The position numbers were made by a program, and so were the translations under genes. From Desulfuromonadaceae bacterium (GTDB lineage Bacteria; Desulfobacterota; Desulfuromonadia; Geobacterales; Pseudopelobacteraceae): a stretch of 64,000 nt of DNA. This document shows positions 35,841-44,370 of the stretch, one piece after another (the stretch's first letter is position 1; the number at the start of each line of letters is the position of its first letter). The DNA is taken from NCBI GenBank assembly GCA_028681335.1, contig JAQUIT010000017.1:22384-86383 (forward strand), given 5' to 3'. The notes beneath the pieces are model-generated. The model ran no database searches, was not told the origin of the DNA, and was given only the letters and a program-made list of their open reading frames with translations.

Positions 35841-37211
35841 TCACATTATCCCATATTCCTTGATTTTGTAAAGCAGTGAACGATGGCTTATTTCAAGTAT
35901 TTTTGCAGCTTGTGTGCGATTACCACCTGTTTTAACAAGCGCCTTCCTAATCAATTCGCGCTCAAGCATATCTTCGGCTTTTTTAATAGAGAGATTTTCA
36001 TAAGCGATGGATTCTTCAAAACGTCCGTCTTCCGAGAGACAAATAGCAGAAGGAAGACAAGCTGAGGTAACACTGCCATCGTCACAAAGTATGCAGGCGC
36101 GCTCGATGGCATTTTCAAGCTCGCGCACATTGCCCGGCCAGCTGTGTGCCATCAAACTGCGCATTGCATCCGGTTCAATACGCCACAACAGACTATCATT
36201 TCCACTTCCATGGCGCCTCAGAAAATGTTCTGCCAGCAATGGTATATCTTCGACACGTTCGCGTAGCGGCGGCAACTGCAGGCAAAATACGTTCAACCTG
36301 AAATATAGATCCTCTCGAAAATTGCCACGTTCCACATCAGCGGACAAATTACGCGATGTAGCCGAAATGACTCTGACGTCTATTTTTTTAGGAGCAGAGG
36401 CGCCTACCCTTTTAATCTCCCCTTCCTGGAGTACCCGCAGTAATTTTACCTGTAGAGCGAGCGGCATCTCACCAATTTCATCCAAAAACAGGGTGCCGCC
36501 ATCGGCCTGTTCAAAAAGTCCGGTTTTGTCACTGGACGCGTCGGTAAAAGCCCCCCTGACGTGCCCAAACAATTCACTTTCAAGCAGGTTCTCCGGAATA
36601 GCACCGCAATTTACCGCCACAAAAGGTTTTTGTGCACGTCTGCCGTTATAATGAACGGCAGACGCAACGAGCTCTTTACCGGTACCTGACTCACCCAGCA
36701 CAAGTATGGTCGTCTTCAGGTCTGCAACCTTACGTATCTGGCTAAAGATATCCTGCATCCGGGAGTTACGACTAAGAATTCCGCCATAGGAGAAATGGCC
36801 TGCGGCAACTTCCCGCAACTGGCTGTTCTCGGTTTTCAAGCGCTCACGCTCTTCTGCTTTTTTGAGTACCATTATGATTTCATCTTTTTTAAACGGCTTC
36901 GAGATAAAATCATAGGCCCCCAGTTTCATGCACTCTACCGCCACTTCTACCGTACCATAGGCCGACATCATAATGATCGGGGCGGTGACACACTCCTCCA
37001 GCGCCCGCACCAAAAATGTTTTACCGTCAATTTCCGGCATCCTTATGTCACAGAGGATGTAATCATAGACATTCGCCAGAAGGCACTTCAGCCCTTCATC
37101 ACCATTAGCAGCCGAGTCGACACGGTAGCCCTGCCGAGTCAGCATAACAGACAACATATGGCGCATGTTTTCTTCGTCGTCTATGATCAGGATATGCTGA
37201 TTGATGCTCAT
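35841..37211 (-). CDS. NtrC-family sigma-54-dependent response regulator of pilus cluster
   Basis: A 456-aa activator: receiver with Asp55 (YILCDIRMPE), AAA+ domain with Walker A GESGTGKE at 173-180 and sigma-54 loop GAFTDA at 220-225 (a variant of GAFTGA), Walker B LFLDEIGEMP, and a Fis-type HTH at the end (ALVKTGGNRTQAAKILEISHRSLLYKI). ATG 37211 overlaps the kinase stop by 4 nt; GGTGG precedes it. The arrangement pilD-kinase-regulator is like that near pilMNOPQ in other Geobacter; it is not the pilS-pilR pair next to pilA. Likely target: the sigma-54 promoter at 34138-34153. Confidence 0.9.
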   Translation of the reverse strand: MSINQHILIIDDEENMRHMLSVMLTRQGYRVDSAANGDEGLKCLLANVYDYILCDIRMPEIDGKTFLVRALEECVTAPIIMMSAYGTVEVAVECMKLGAYDFISKPFKKDEIIMVLKKAEERERLKTENSQLREVAAGHFSYGGILSRNSRMQDIFSQIRKVADLKTTILVLGESGTGKELVASAVHYNGRRAQKPFVAVNCGAIPENLLESELFGHVRGAFTDASSDKTGLFEQADGGTLFLDEIGEMPLALQVKLLRVLQEGEIKRVGASAPKKIDVRVISATSRNLSADVERGNFREDLYFRLNVFCLQLPPLRERVEDIPLLAEHFLRRHGSGNDSLLWRIEPDAMRSLMAHSWPGNVRELENAIERACILCDDGSVTSACLPSAICLSEDGRFEESIAYENLSIKKAEDMLERELIRKALVKTGGNRTQAAKILEISHRSLLYKIKEYGIM

Positions 37212-38704
37212 CTTTCCACCCCCTGGCCCGCTCGTGCCAGTGGCAGCCTGACGCTGAAGCAACTCCCTCTACCAACTGTACTTGTAACCAAGATGCGCCC
37301 GCCAAATCCTTCAACAATCCGTGAGGAGATGGCCAACCCCAGTCCGGTTCCCTTGCCGGGCGGCTTGGTGGTAAAAAACGGGTCAAAGATATGTTTCATA
37401 TCTTCATCGGCGATGCCGCTACCGCTATCGACAACATCCAAGCAAATATGGGCGCCCTCTCGCAAGATTCTGATAGTTACTGTCCCACCGGACGGAGTGG
37501 CATCACGGCTGTTCAGAAGCAGATTTATTACTACTTGCTGGAGCTGGTGCTGATCGCATCTGGCAAGCAATGGAGATTGACCTACTTCTGTAATAAGATT
37601 CAATTCCTTGAAGAGCCCCTGCTGCGTCATAAGGTCGACAGTTGAGAGCACAACTTCGCGTACATCGGCATTTTCTCCGCCGGGCGCCCGCGGACGGGAA
37701 AAATCAAGCAGGCCACGCACAATACGGTCGATCCGAGAACAATCTTCAGTTATGCGCCTTGAATAATCCTGGATGGAGGAGTTATCAGGTAGCTCACCGG
37801 CAGAGAGCTCTGCATACCCCATTATTGCTGCAAGTGGCGTCCCTATTTCATGAGCCATGCCCGCCGCCAGCAGACCGATGGAAGCCATTTTTTCTGTACG
37901 GAGCGTTTCCTCACGCGCCTGACGCAAGTCAGAGTTAGCTTTTTCAAGTGCAGCCATCTGCTCTGAAACCAAGCCATCCTTGGCCTGCAGAGCAGATGCC
38001 ATTTTGTTGAAAGCAGCGGACAGTTGTGCAAGCTCGGCACTGCCGGACACTTTCAAACGCTGGCCGTACTGGCCACCGGTAATTTTTTCCGTTGCGCTCA
38101 GTAAACGGTTAATAGGGTTGACAACAATCCGCGCAAGAACAAAAGAACCTAAACCGAGCAACAAAATAAAATCCAGTACAAAATACGCCATCAACATCTC
38201 GCGGGATCGATTCAATCGTGCTTTTTCGGGAGCCAGCGAGAACAGGAGTCCAGCTTTACCGACAATCTTGCCGTCACGCAGGACGGTGATGAGATGAACT
38301 ATGCCGTTGCCGTCCGAGCGGAGATAACTCCCTTCCGCTGTTTTAGGAAGGCCCTGAAAAGGAGAATAGAGGTCACAATCTTCACGACCGGCGCTAAATA
38401 TCGCTTTGCCATTTGTGTCCAGCAACGTCAAACGGCTAAAGGCAGACTCTTCTGAAAGTTTCTGAATATATTGAGCAGCTTGTGAGTCAGGAGGTATAAA
38501 ACCATCAGGATAGGTCGGAATTGAATCAGGGAGCAGACTAATAAAGGCCTTAAGCAGCGTGCGGGCATGTTCCCCTTTTTGAGCATACAAATCATTGGCG
38601 GCAGTTTTGAAGGTTAATATGCTGAACAGCAGCCAGGTCAATATCAGTAGTAATCCCAGAGAGGCAAGTATTGAAATAGTCAGGCTGGGACGGTAATTGG
38701 CCAT
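37208..38704 (-). CDS. Membrane sensor histidine kinase of pilus cluster
   Basis: A 498-aa kinase with a helix at about 10-32, a periplasmic sensor of roughly 140 residues, a second helix near 168-188, HAMP at about 190-245, a coiled coil, HisKA with His285 (GMAHEIGTPLAAIMGY) and ATPase domain ([20 protein letters not shown]). I placed the start at ATG 38704, 2 nt after the pilD stop with AGGGG 5 nt upstream; a longer frame to 38911 lies wholly inside pilD and is rejected. The two-helix sensor differs from the six-helix PilS of Pseudomonas. Cognate regulator overlaps by 4 nt. Confidence 0.9.
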   Translation of the reverse strand: MANYRPSLTISILASLGLLLILTWLLFSILTFKTAANDLYAQKGEHARTLLKAFISLLPDSIPTYPDGFIPPDSQAAQYIQKLSEESAFSRLTLLDTNGKAIFSAGREDCDLYSPFQGLPKTAEGSYLRSDGNGIVHLITVLRDGKIVGKAGLLFSLAPEKARLNRSREMLMAYFVLDFILLLGLGSFVLARIVVNPINRLLSATEKITGGQYGQRLKVSGSAELAQLSAAFNKMASALQAKDGLVSEQMAALEKANSDLRQAREETLRTEKMASIGLLAAGMAHEIGTPLAAIMGYAELSAGELPDNSSIQDYSRRITEDCSRIDRIVRGLLDFSRPRAPGGENADVREVVLSTVDLMTQQGLFKELNLITEVGQSPLLARCDQHQLQQVVINLLLNSRDATPSGGTVTIRILREGAHICLDVVDSGSGIADEDMKHIFDPFFTTKPPGKGTGLGLAISSRIVEGFGGRILVTSTVGRGSCFSVRLPLARAGQGVER

Positions 38705-38706
38705 GG

Positions 38707-39495
38707 CTACCCCTGATAAAAACCGCTTAACCCGAGATACCAGCGTATGAGCGCTTTGCCGTAGAAAAGATACAGCACCGCTCCTAACGCTAGGTAGGGG
38801 CCAAACGGAATCGCCAGTTTGGAATCCTTTTTCTGTAATAACATTATGGAAACACCAACGACTGAGCCGATCAATGAGCTGGCAAATATTATAAATGGTA
38901 CCGCTTTCCACCCCAGAAAGGCGCCCATCATGGCCAACAGCTTGATGTCACCACCGCCCATACCCTCTTTGCCGGTCAAGCGTTGATACGAATAGGCCAC
39001 AAGGAGCAGGCTCCCACCACCCAGCAGAATGCCAAGCAAAGAGTTCAGCCAACCATGCCCCTGCAGGAAGAATGACAAGGCAAATCCAACGACAATCCCG
39101 GGTAGCGATATCTCATCAGGAATAATCTGGTGTTCGATGTCTATGAAGGTGATCACCACCAGTGCAGAGCAAAACAAGAACAGCGTCGCAAACAACAAAG
39201 TCGGCCCGAAACGGAAGAAAAGAAGCATGGTTAGAATACCGTTGAGCAGCTCAACCAAAGGGTATTGGATGGAAATACCGGTACCACACCCGCGGCATTT
39301 CCCCCTAAGTAGCAGGTAACTTAACAGCGGAATATTGTCATACCAGCGAATCTGATAGGAGCAGACCGGGCAATGTGAGGGAGGAGAAACTATTGATTCA
39401 TCTTTCGGCAAGCGGCAGATGCAGACGTTCAGAAAGGAGCCGACAAGCGTGCCGAATATGAAAGCTAAAACGAGATAGATCAAGTCAGGTGTCAT
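38707..39495 (-). CDS. pilD: Prepilin peptidase PilD
   Basis: The 262-aa inner membrane enzyme cleaves and N-methylates prepilins. It shows the N-terminal CPVCSYQIRWYDNIPLLSY with two CxxC pairs (CPVC, CRGC) and both aspartates: IDIEHQIIPDE near 130 and GMGGGDIKL near 178. Its ATG at 39495 overlaps the ptsI stop in TAATG, so it is coupled to PTS enzyme I translation. Substrates encoded in the window are PilV, PilW, PilX and the FimT and FimU homologues. Confidence 0.95.
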   Translation of the reverse strand: MTPDLIYLVLAFIFGTLVGSFLNVCICRLPKDESIVSPPSHCPVCSYQIRWYDNIPLLSYLLLRGKCRGCGTGISIQYPLVELLNGILTMLLFFRFGPTLLFATLFLFCSALVVITFIDIEHQIIPDEISLPGIVVGFALSFFLQGHGWLNSLLGILLGGGSLLLVAYSYQRLTGKEGMGGGDIKLLAMMGAFLGWKAVPFIIFASSLIGSVVGVSIMLLQKKDSKLAIPFGPYLALGAVLYLFYGKALIRWYLGLSGFYQG

Positions 39496-41237
39496 TAGTC
39501 AATACTTTCGGCTACATCCAATGTAATTTGGGATTTAAGATACATTTCTACTTCCGCAGATGTTGAAAAGGCAAAGCAACCTTCGGCAATTGCAGCGGCG
39601 CGTTCCAGCGTACAGCGCCGGAGAATCTGTTTTACGCGCAGGATTGATCCGGCCCCCATCGAGAGCTCATCAAAACCGAGCCCGAGTAGGACTGGCAGAT
39701 AGAGAGGATCACCGGCCATTTCGCCACAGAGACAGGCAGGAATTCCAGCGCCATGGGCAGCCTGCACAACCCGTCGCAGAGATCTCAGCACAGCTGGATG
39801 AAGCGGCTGGTACATATGCGATAGCTGTTCGTTACTGCGATCAATTGCCAACGTATATTGAATGAGGTCGTTAGTACCTACGCTGAAGAAATCTACTTCA
39901 CGTGCCAAAAGGTCAGCCAAGGTAACTGCTGCCGGTATTTCAATCATCACACCAACCTTGGCAGCACTGTCAAATCTTGTTCCGGAGTCGACCAATTCCT
40001 GTTTAGCCTCTTGGAGCAGCGCTTTTGCCCTGCGGACTTCCTCAATGCCTGAAATCATCGGGAACATGATCCGGATCGGGCCATCAGCACTGACCCGCAG
40101 AATCGCTCTCAGCTGTTTTTTAAATTCATCAGGCATACTCAACGACAAGCGGATAGCCCGGACACCCAGAGCCGGATTGATCTCAGATGCCTGATCCATG
40201 CCATCAAGCAGTTTGTCACCGCCGGCATCAAGGGTCCTGATAGTAAGAGTATGTGGTGCAACCGCCTCCTGCATCGAGCGATATATCGCCACCTGTTCTT
40301 CCTCGTCCGGCATACAGAGACGGTTCATAAAGAGCATCTCTGTACGGTATAAACCGACTCCGTCCCCTCCGTGGTTCAAAATAGAAGCGCCCTCTTCCGG
40401 TATTTCTACGTTCCCACGCAAATAGACCTGGTGGCCATCGAGGGTAACAGCCGGGAGTGGCGCTGTTTTCAGGAGTTCATATTCAACATATTCATAATGC
40501 TGTTTACGGCGAAGTGATGTCTGAAACGTTTCCTGATCCGGATCAACAATAACTACACCTGACAGGCCGTCGACAATTATAGCAACGCCATCAAGCAAAA
40601 GATCGGTTATCCCCTCAACTCCCATAACGGCCGGCAGATCAAGGGCGCGAGCCAGTATAGCAGTGTGTGACGTTCGTCCGCCAATTTCAGTTATGATGGC
40701 AAGAACGTTATTACGATTAATCTGGAGCATGTCAGCAGGAGAAAAGTCATGCGCTGCAATAATGACCTGGCCTTCCTGTTCCGGAAGCGGTTCAATAGCT
40801 TCTCCGCTCATGTTACGCAGTACACGCTCAATTACAGTCTCTACATCGCTGATACGTTCACGAAGATAGGGGTCGTCAATACCGGCAAAAGCCTCGCGAT
40901 AGCGGTGCAGGGTACGCCTTAAGGCCCCTTCGGCATTAATCATCCCGGTTCTGATAATCTCGGATGTTTCAGTTATCAGGCGCTCATCAGCCAGTATCAT
41001 CAGGTGGGTTTCAATAAAGAACAGGTGGGTCTCACCGTTTGTTTCTGCAAGGCGGGTTTTAAGAACTTCAAGTTCAATGCGTGTATCTTCAATTGCCTGA
41101 GCCAACCGAGCTACTTCATGGTTTACGCTTTCAGAGTTGATTTGATACTCGGTAACAACCGCGCGTCTCCGATCAATAATGCACAGTCTTCCCATTGCAA
41201 TCCCGGGCGAAGCCGCGATTCCGGAGAAGAGCCGCAT
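39495..41237 (-). CDS. ptsI: Phosphoenolpyruvate-protein phosphotransferase (enzyme I)
   Basis: Cytoplasmic PTS enzyme I, which passes phosphate from phosphoenolpyruvate to HPr. The 580-aa protein has the phospho-His191 in GGRTSHTAILARALDLPAVMG, the PEP-binding GVGLYRTEMLFM and DFFSVGTNDLIQYTLAIDR. The start is ATG 41237 with AGGAG 4 nt upstream, 1 nt after the ptsH stop; a reading to 41309 adds 24 unrelated residues overlapping ptsH. PilD follows by TAATG overlap. Confidence 0.95.
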   Translation of the reverse strand: MRLFSGIAASPGIAMGRLCIIDRRRAVVTEYQINSESVNHEVARLAQAIEDTRIELEVLKTRLAETNGETHLFFIETHLMILADERLITETSEIIRTGMINAEGALRRTLHRYREAFAGIDDPYLRERISDVETVIERVLRNMSGEAIEPLPEQEGQVIIAAHDFSPADMLQINRNNVLAIITEIGGRTSHTAILARALDLPAVMGVEGITDLLLDGVAIIVDGLSGVVIVDPDQETFQTSLRRKQHYEYVEYELLKTAPLPAVTLDGHQVYLRGNVEIPEEGASILNHGGDGVGLYRTEMLFMNRLCMPDEEEQVAIYRSMQEAVAPHTLTIRTLDAGGDKLLDGMDQASEINPALGVRAIRLSLSMPDEFKKQLRAILRVSADGPIRIMFPMISGIEEVRRAKALLQEAKQELVDSGTRFDSAAKVGVMIEIPAAVTLADLLAREVDFFSVGTNDLIQYTLAIDRSNEQLSHMYQPLHPAVLRSLRRVVQAAHGAGIPACLCGEMAGDPLYLPVLLGLGFDELSMGAGSILRVKQILRRCTLERAAAIAEGCFAFSTSAEVEMYLKSQITLDVAESID

Positions 41238-41238
41238 A

Positions 41239-41505
41239 TCACTCCTCTCCAAAGCCATTAGCGATAAGTTCACTAATCGTTTGGAAAGCTTCCGATTCGT
41301 CTGCCCCACTAACTGTCAGCCGAACAGATGAACCCTTTGAAGCTGCCAGCATCATTATACCCATTATACTTTTGCCATTAACTTCCACACCCTCACGGGC
41401 CAGCTTGATGTCAGAACCAAAACGACTGGAAGTCTTCACAAAGAGTGCTGACGCACGAGCATGCAAACCAAGTTTATTTACTATCAACAATTCTTTTTGG
41501 AGCAT
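41239..41505 (-). CDS. ptsH: Phosphocarrier protein HPr
   Basis: An 88-aa HPr with phospho-His15 (NKLGLHARAS) and regulatory Ser46 (VNGKSIMG), the target of HPr kinase. It is encoded between EIIA and enzyme I, and downstream of hprK in the same run, so both phosphorylation routes are present. ATG 41505 has a weak AGGGA 10 nt upstream. Confidence 0.96.
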   Translation of the reverse strand: MLQKELLIVNKLGLHARASALFVKTSSRFGSDIKLAREGVEVNGKSIMGIMMLAASKGSSVRLTVSGADESEAFQTISELIANGFGEE

Positions 41506-41531
41506 ATATCAGGTTCCCTTGATGTACAGAT

Positions 41532-41924
41532 TTACTTCAGGAATTCTCCTGCAACGATTATTCCTTCGCGACCGGTTCTATAGAGGTCGGCAGCAAGTTC
41601 TTCGACCGGCATGCGTTCGCGACGCGAACAGAACTCAATCAACATCGGCAGATTAACCCCGGTAATAACTTCAATACACCCCTCTTTTAAAAACGACATA
41701 GCCATATTCGATGGTGTACCGCCGAAGAGATCAGTCATAATAATAGCCCCGTCTGCCTGTACCGACTCAACAGCAGCAACTACCCGGGCCATGATATCAT
41801 CAGCCATCTCATCTGGAGCAACTTCCACAGTAACACAGCCTTCAATTGTTCCTACAATCATCTCTGCCGACAACTTCAGAGCAGTTGCCAGTCCGGCATG
41901 GGTAACAAGTACTAATCCAATCAT
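41532..41924 (-). CDS. PTS mannose-family EIIA protein
   Basis: A 130-aa single-domain EIIA of mannose type: MIGLVLVTHAGLA with active His9, and VLTDLFGGTPSN-like ADGAIIMTDLFGGTPSNMAM. No EIIB, EIIC or EIID gene follows, so it is likely to be regulatory. The ATG at 41924 overlaps the rapZ stop by 4 nt (ATGA). Confidence 0.92.
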   Translation of the reverse strand: MIGLVLVTHAGLATALKLSAEMIVGTIEGCVTVEVAPDEMADDIMARVVAAVESVQADGAIIMTDLFGGTPSNMAMSFLKEGCIEVITGVNLPMLIEFCSRRERMPVEELAADLYRTGREGIIVAGEFLK

Positions 41925-42784
41925 TTAAGCCCCTTTTCAATATCCCTATGAATAATTCGCACTGAGGGCCACGTCTCCTGTATGTGCATTCCGGTAGCTT
42001 CCGCTATGGCAACAGAGCGATGCCGACCACCGGTACAACCGATCGAGATGGTTAAATATGACTTCCCCTCCTGGCGATGTGCAGGCAACAGCATATCCAG
42101 CAGCGGAAAAAAATGATCCAGAAATTGTGCCGTCACAACATTTTCAAGAACATAATCACGGATTTTATCATCAAGACCTGAACCATTTTTCAGCTCAGGC
42201 ACAAAATATGGATTCGGCAGAAAACGCACGTCCATAACAATGCTTGATTCAAGCGGCACACCATACTTGAAACCAAATGACTGAACTTCGATAATCAGCT
42301 GATTTTCTTTTTCTTCACCCCTGACAATTCTCAGGATGAAATCCTTAAGCTGGTGTACCGTGAATTCCGTTGTGTCAATTATTCTGGTTGCAATCTGCCG
42401 CAGGCTGCTCAAGCGATCCCGTTCAATACGGATACTCTCCACAACCGTGCACTGTCCTTCAACCGGGTGGCGCCTACGGGTTTCTGAAAAGCGCCGTACG
42501 AGGATGTCGTCCAGAGCATCAAAGAAAAATATTTCTACCGTGTGACCGGCAGCTGCGATCTTGTGAAAAGCATTTTCATAACCCTTAAAAAACTCACGTC
42601 CACGGATATCGGCAACAAGTACGATCCCTTTAAAATCCTCATCGGATTTGGCAAGCAAGTCAACAAACGGCATAAACAGTCGTACCGGCAAGTTATCGAT
42701 ACAATAATAACCTTCGTCTTCCAAGGCCCTGACAGCGGTAGACTTTCCGGAGCCGGAGACACCGGTGATGACAATAATACGCAT
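41921..42784 (-). CDS. rapZ: RNase adapter/nucleotide-binding protein RapZ
   Basis: A 287-aa P-loop protein (GVSGSGKS at 8-15, then ALEDEGYYCIDNLP) with the RapZ C-terminal region SIGCTGGRHRSVAIAE. In enterobacteria it guides small RNA decay for amino-sugar synthesis; here the role is unknown, but its placement with HprK, EIIA and HPr is common in deltaproteobacteria. It starts 3 nt after hprK. Confidence 0.95.
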   Translation of the reverse strand: MRIIVITGVSGSGKSTAVRALEDEGYYCIDNLPVRLFMPFVDLLAKSDEDFKGIVLVADIRGREFFKGYENAFHKIAAAGHTVEIFFFDALDDILVRRFSETRRRHPVEGQCTVVESIRIERDRLSSLRQIATRIIDTTEFTVHQLKDFILRIVRGEEKENQLIIEVQSFGFKYGVPLESSIVMDVRFLPNPYFVPELKNGSGLDDKIRDYVLENVVTAQFLDHFFPLLDMLLPAHRQEGKSYLTISIGCTGGRHRSVAIAEATGMHIQETWPSVRIIHRDIEKGLK

Positions 42785-42787
42785 AAG

Positions 42788-43750
42788 CTACTCTACCTCA
42801 TCCCCGATGGGCCTCGCTTCAATACGCGCCAAGAGACGCTCCTGAAAATCCCGGGCTGAATGATAACCCATTCCCTTAAGTAAATTATTACGCGCAGCCA
42901 CCTCGATAATTGACCCCAGGTTCCTCCCCGGTCTGACCGGTATAATGATATGCGGGATCTCTATACCAAGAATGGTGATAGTGCGATCATCAACGCCCAA
43001 ACGATCATATTCATAGGATTCGTCCCATTCCACCAACTCCAGCAGTATATCGACAATTTTCTTATCTCTAATTGCCGAAACGCCGTAAAGATCCTTAATA
43101 TTAATGATGCCAAGTCCACGGATTTCCATCAAATACTGAAGGGATTCGTCAGCCTGTCCTACCAGCACTGCCGGCATCTTCTTCTTTATGAAGACCATAT
43201 CGTCAGCGACCAGACGGTGCCCGCGTATTACCAGATCAAGCGCACACTCACTCTTACCGATGCCGCTTTTGCCGGAGAGAAGAACCCCGACACCAAGTAC
43301 ATCCATCAGTACGCCGTGAAGATTAGTCGTCGGCAACAACCGTTCTTCAAGAAATTTGGTTATCAGCGATATAAAGGTTGACGATTGGTGAGGTGTTGCA
43401 AGTACCGGTATTGCATGAGTATCGGCAAGATCGAGCAGTAACTGCGGCGGACGCAGATTCTTGGTAACAACGAAGCAGGATATCGGGAAACTGCAGAGGG
43501 TAGCAATGTTTTCTGCAGCAACCCGGCTGTCAATTTGCTGAAGGTAGGATATTTCGGTGTTTCCGAGCACCTGCAGTCTGGCCGGATGTAGGTGCTCGGA
43601 GTAACCGGCCAATGCCAGCCCAGGTTTTTGAATACGAGAGCTTGAGATACGATGGGTAAGTCCCTGTTTGCCGGCCAGAAGTGACAAACCGAGACCATAC
43701 TCATTTTCAGTCAGCATGTCCTGTATCGAAAGTGATGAAATAACGTCCAT
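42788..43750 (-). CDS. hprK: HPr kinase/phosphorylase
   Basis: A 320-aa enzyme that phosphorylates or dephosphorylates Ser46 of HPr. Walker A GKSGIGKS lies at 160-167, the conserved RGHRLVADD follows, and the C-terminal K/P-loop region IIPVRPGRNLGSIIEVAARN is diagnostic. The N-terminal domain (MDVISSLSIQDMLTEN) matches the HprK N-domain. It sits between hpf and rapZ. Confidence 0.95.
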   Translation of the reverse strand: MDVISSLSIQDMLTENEYGLGLSLLAGKQGLTHRISSSRIQKPGLALAGYSEHLHPARLQVLGNTEISYLQQIDSRVAAENIATLCSFPISCFVVTKNLRPPQLLLDLADTHAIPVLATPHQSSTFISLITKFLEERLLPTTNLHGVLMDVLGVGVLLSGKSGIGKSECALDLVIRGHRLVADDMVFIKKKMPAVLVGQADESLQYLMEIRGLGIINIKDLYGVSAIRDKKIVDILLELVEWDESYEYDRLGVDDRTITILGIEIPHIIIPVRPGRNLGSIIEVAARNNLLKGMGYHSARDFQERLLARIEARPIGDEVE

Positions 43751-43765
43751 GGCGACTTGGTTTAC

Positions 43766-44314
43766 TTAGGCGCGATGCGGCTCAATCAGGCCGATATTCC
43801 CATCTTTACGACGATACATAACATTGATTTCACTGCTATCAGCATCAGTAAACACGATAAAGTCCTTATGAAGAAGGTCCATCTGCATAACGGCTTCTTC
43901 TACTGACATCGGTTTAGCTGTCTCAGTGGTTGTTCTGATAACTACTGAACCAGTGCTGGCTTCAAGACTCTCAGCTTCAAAAATTTTCTTGGAGAGCTGA
44001 CGGCCATGCTCATCTCCGTTTGGTTTGTGAGCCTTGATTTTCTCTTTATAGCGAACAAGCTGACGTTCGATCTTGTCGATGACAGCGTCAATAGCAGCGT
44101 ACATGTCATGAGTGGTATCAGAAGCCTTGGTGCTGATCCCTTTCGAATTAATAACAATCTCGACGATGTGACGGATCTTCTTTTCCACAGAAAAGTAGAC
44201 CTGAGCAGTAATTGGACCATCAATATACTTTGTTACCCTCTCAAGTTTTTCTTCAGCATATGCCTTGAGAGCATCGCTCTGTTCCATGTGCCTGAATGTC
44301 ATCGCTACCTGCAT
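43766..44314 (-). CDS. hpf: Ribosome hibernation promoting factor, long form
   Basis: A 182-aa protein that dimerises and silences ribosomes in stationary phase. The N-terminal S30AE domain (MQVAMTFRHMEQSDALKAYAEEKLERVTKY) and C-terminal dimerisation domain (PMSVEEAVMQMDLLHKDFIVFTDADSSEINVMYRRKDGNIGLIEP, about 134-178) are both present. ATG 44314 has AGGAGG 5 nt upstream. It directly follows rpoN, the usual rpoN-hpf order. Confidence 0.95.
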   Translation of the reverse strand: MQVAMTFRHMEQSDALKAYAEEKLERVTKYIDGPITAQVYFSVEKKIRHIVEIVINSKGISTKASDTTHDMYAAIDAVIDKIERQLVRYKEKIKAHKPNGDEHGRQLSKKIFEAESLEASTGSVVIRTTTETAKPMSVEEAVMQMDLLHKDFIVFTDADSSEINVMYRRKDGNIGLIEPHRA

Positions 44315-44370
44315 ACAAACCTCCTGTGTGGTTGTGTTGTGAAATAGACGTCTGCCGGTTCAGCAGATCG

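Noticed and set aside
38705..38911. N-terminal extension of the pilus-cluster kinase
   Set aside because: Lies wholly inside pilD; the ATG at 38704 has its own AGGGG and begins 2 nt after the pilD stop.
41238..41309. N-terminal extension of enzyme I
   Set aside because: Overlaps ptsH; the conserved N-terminus MRLFSGIAASPG starts at 41237 with AGGAG upstream.
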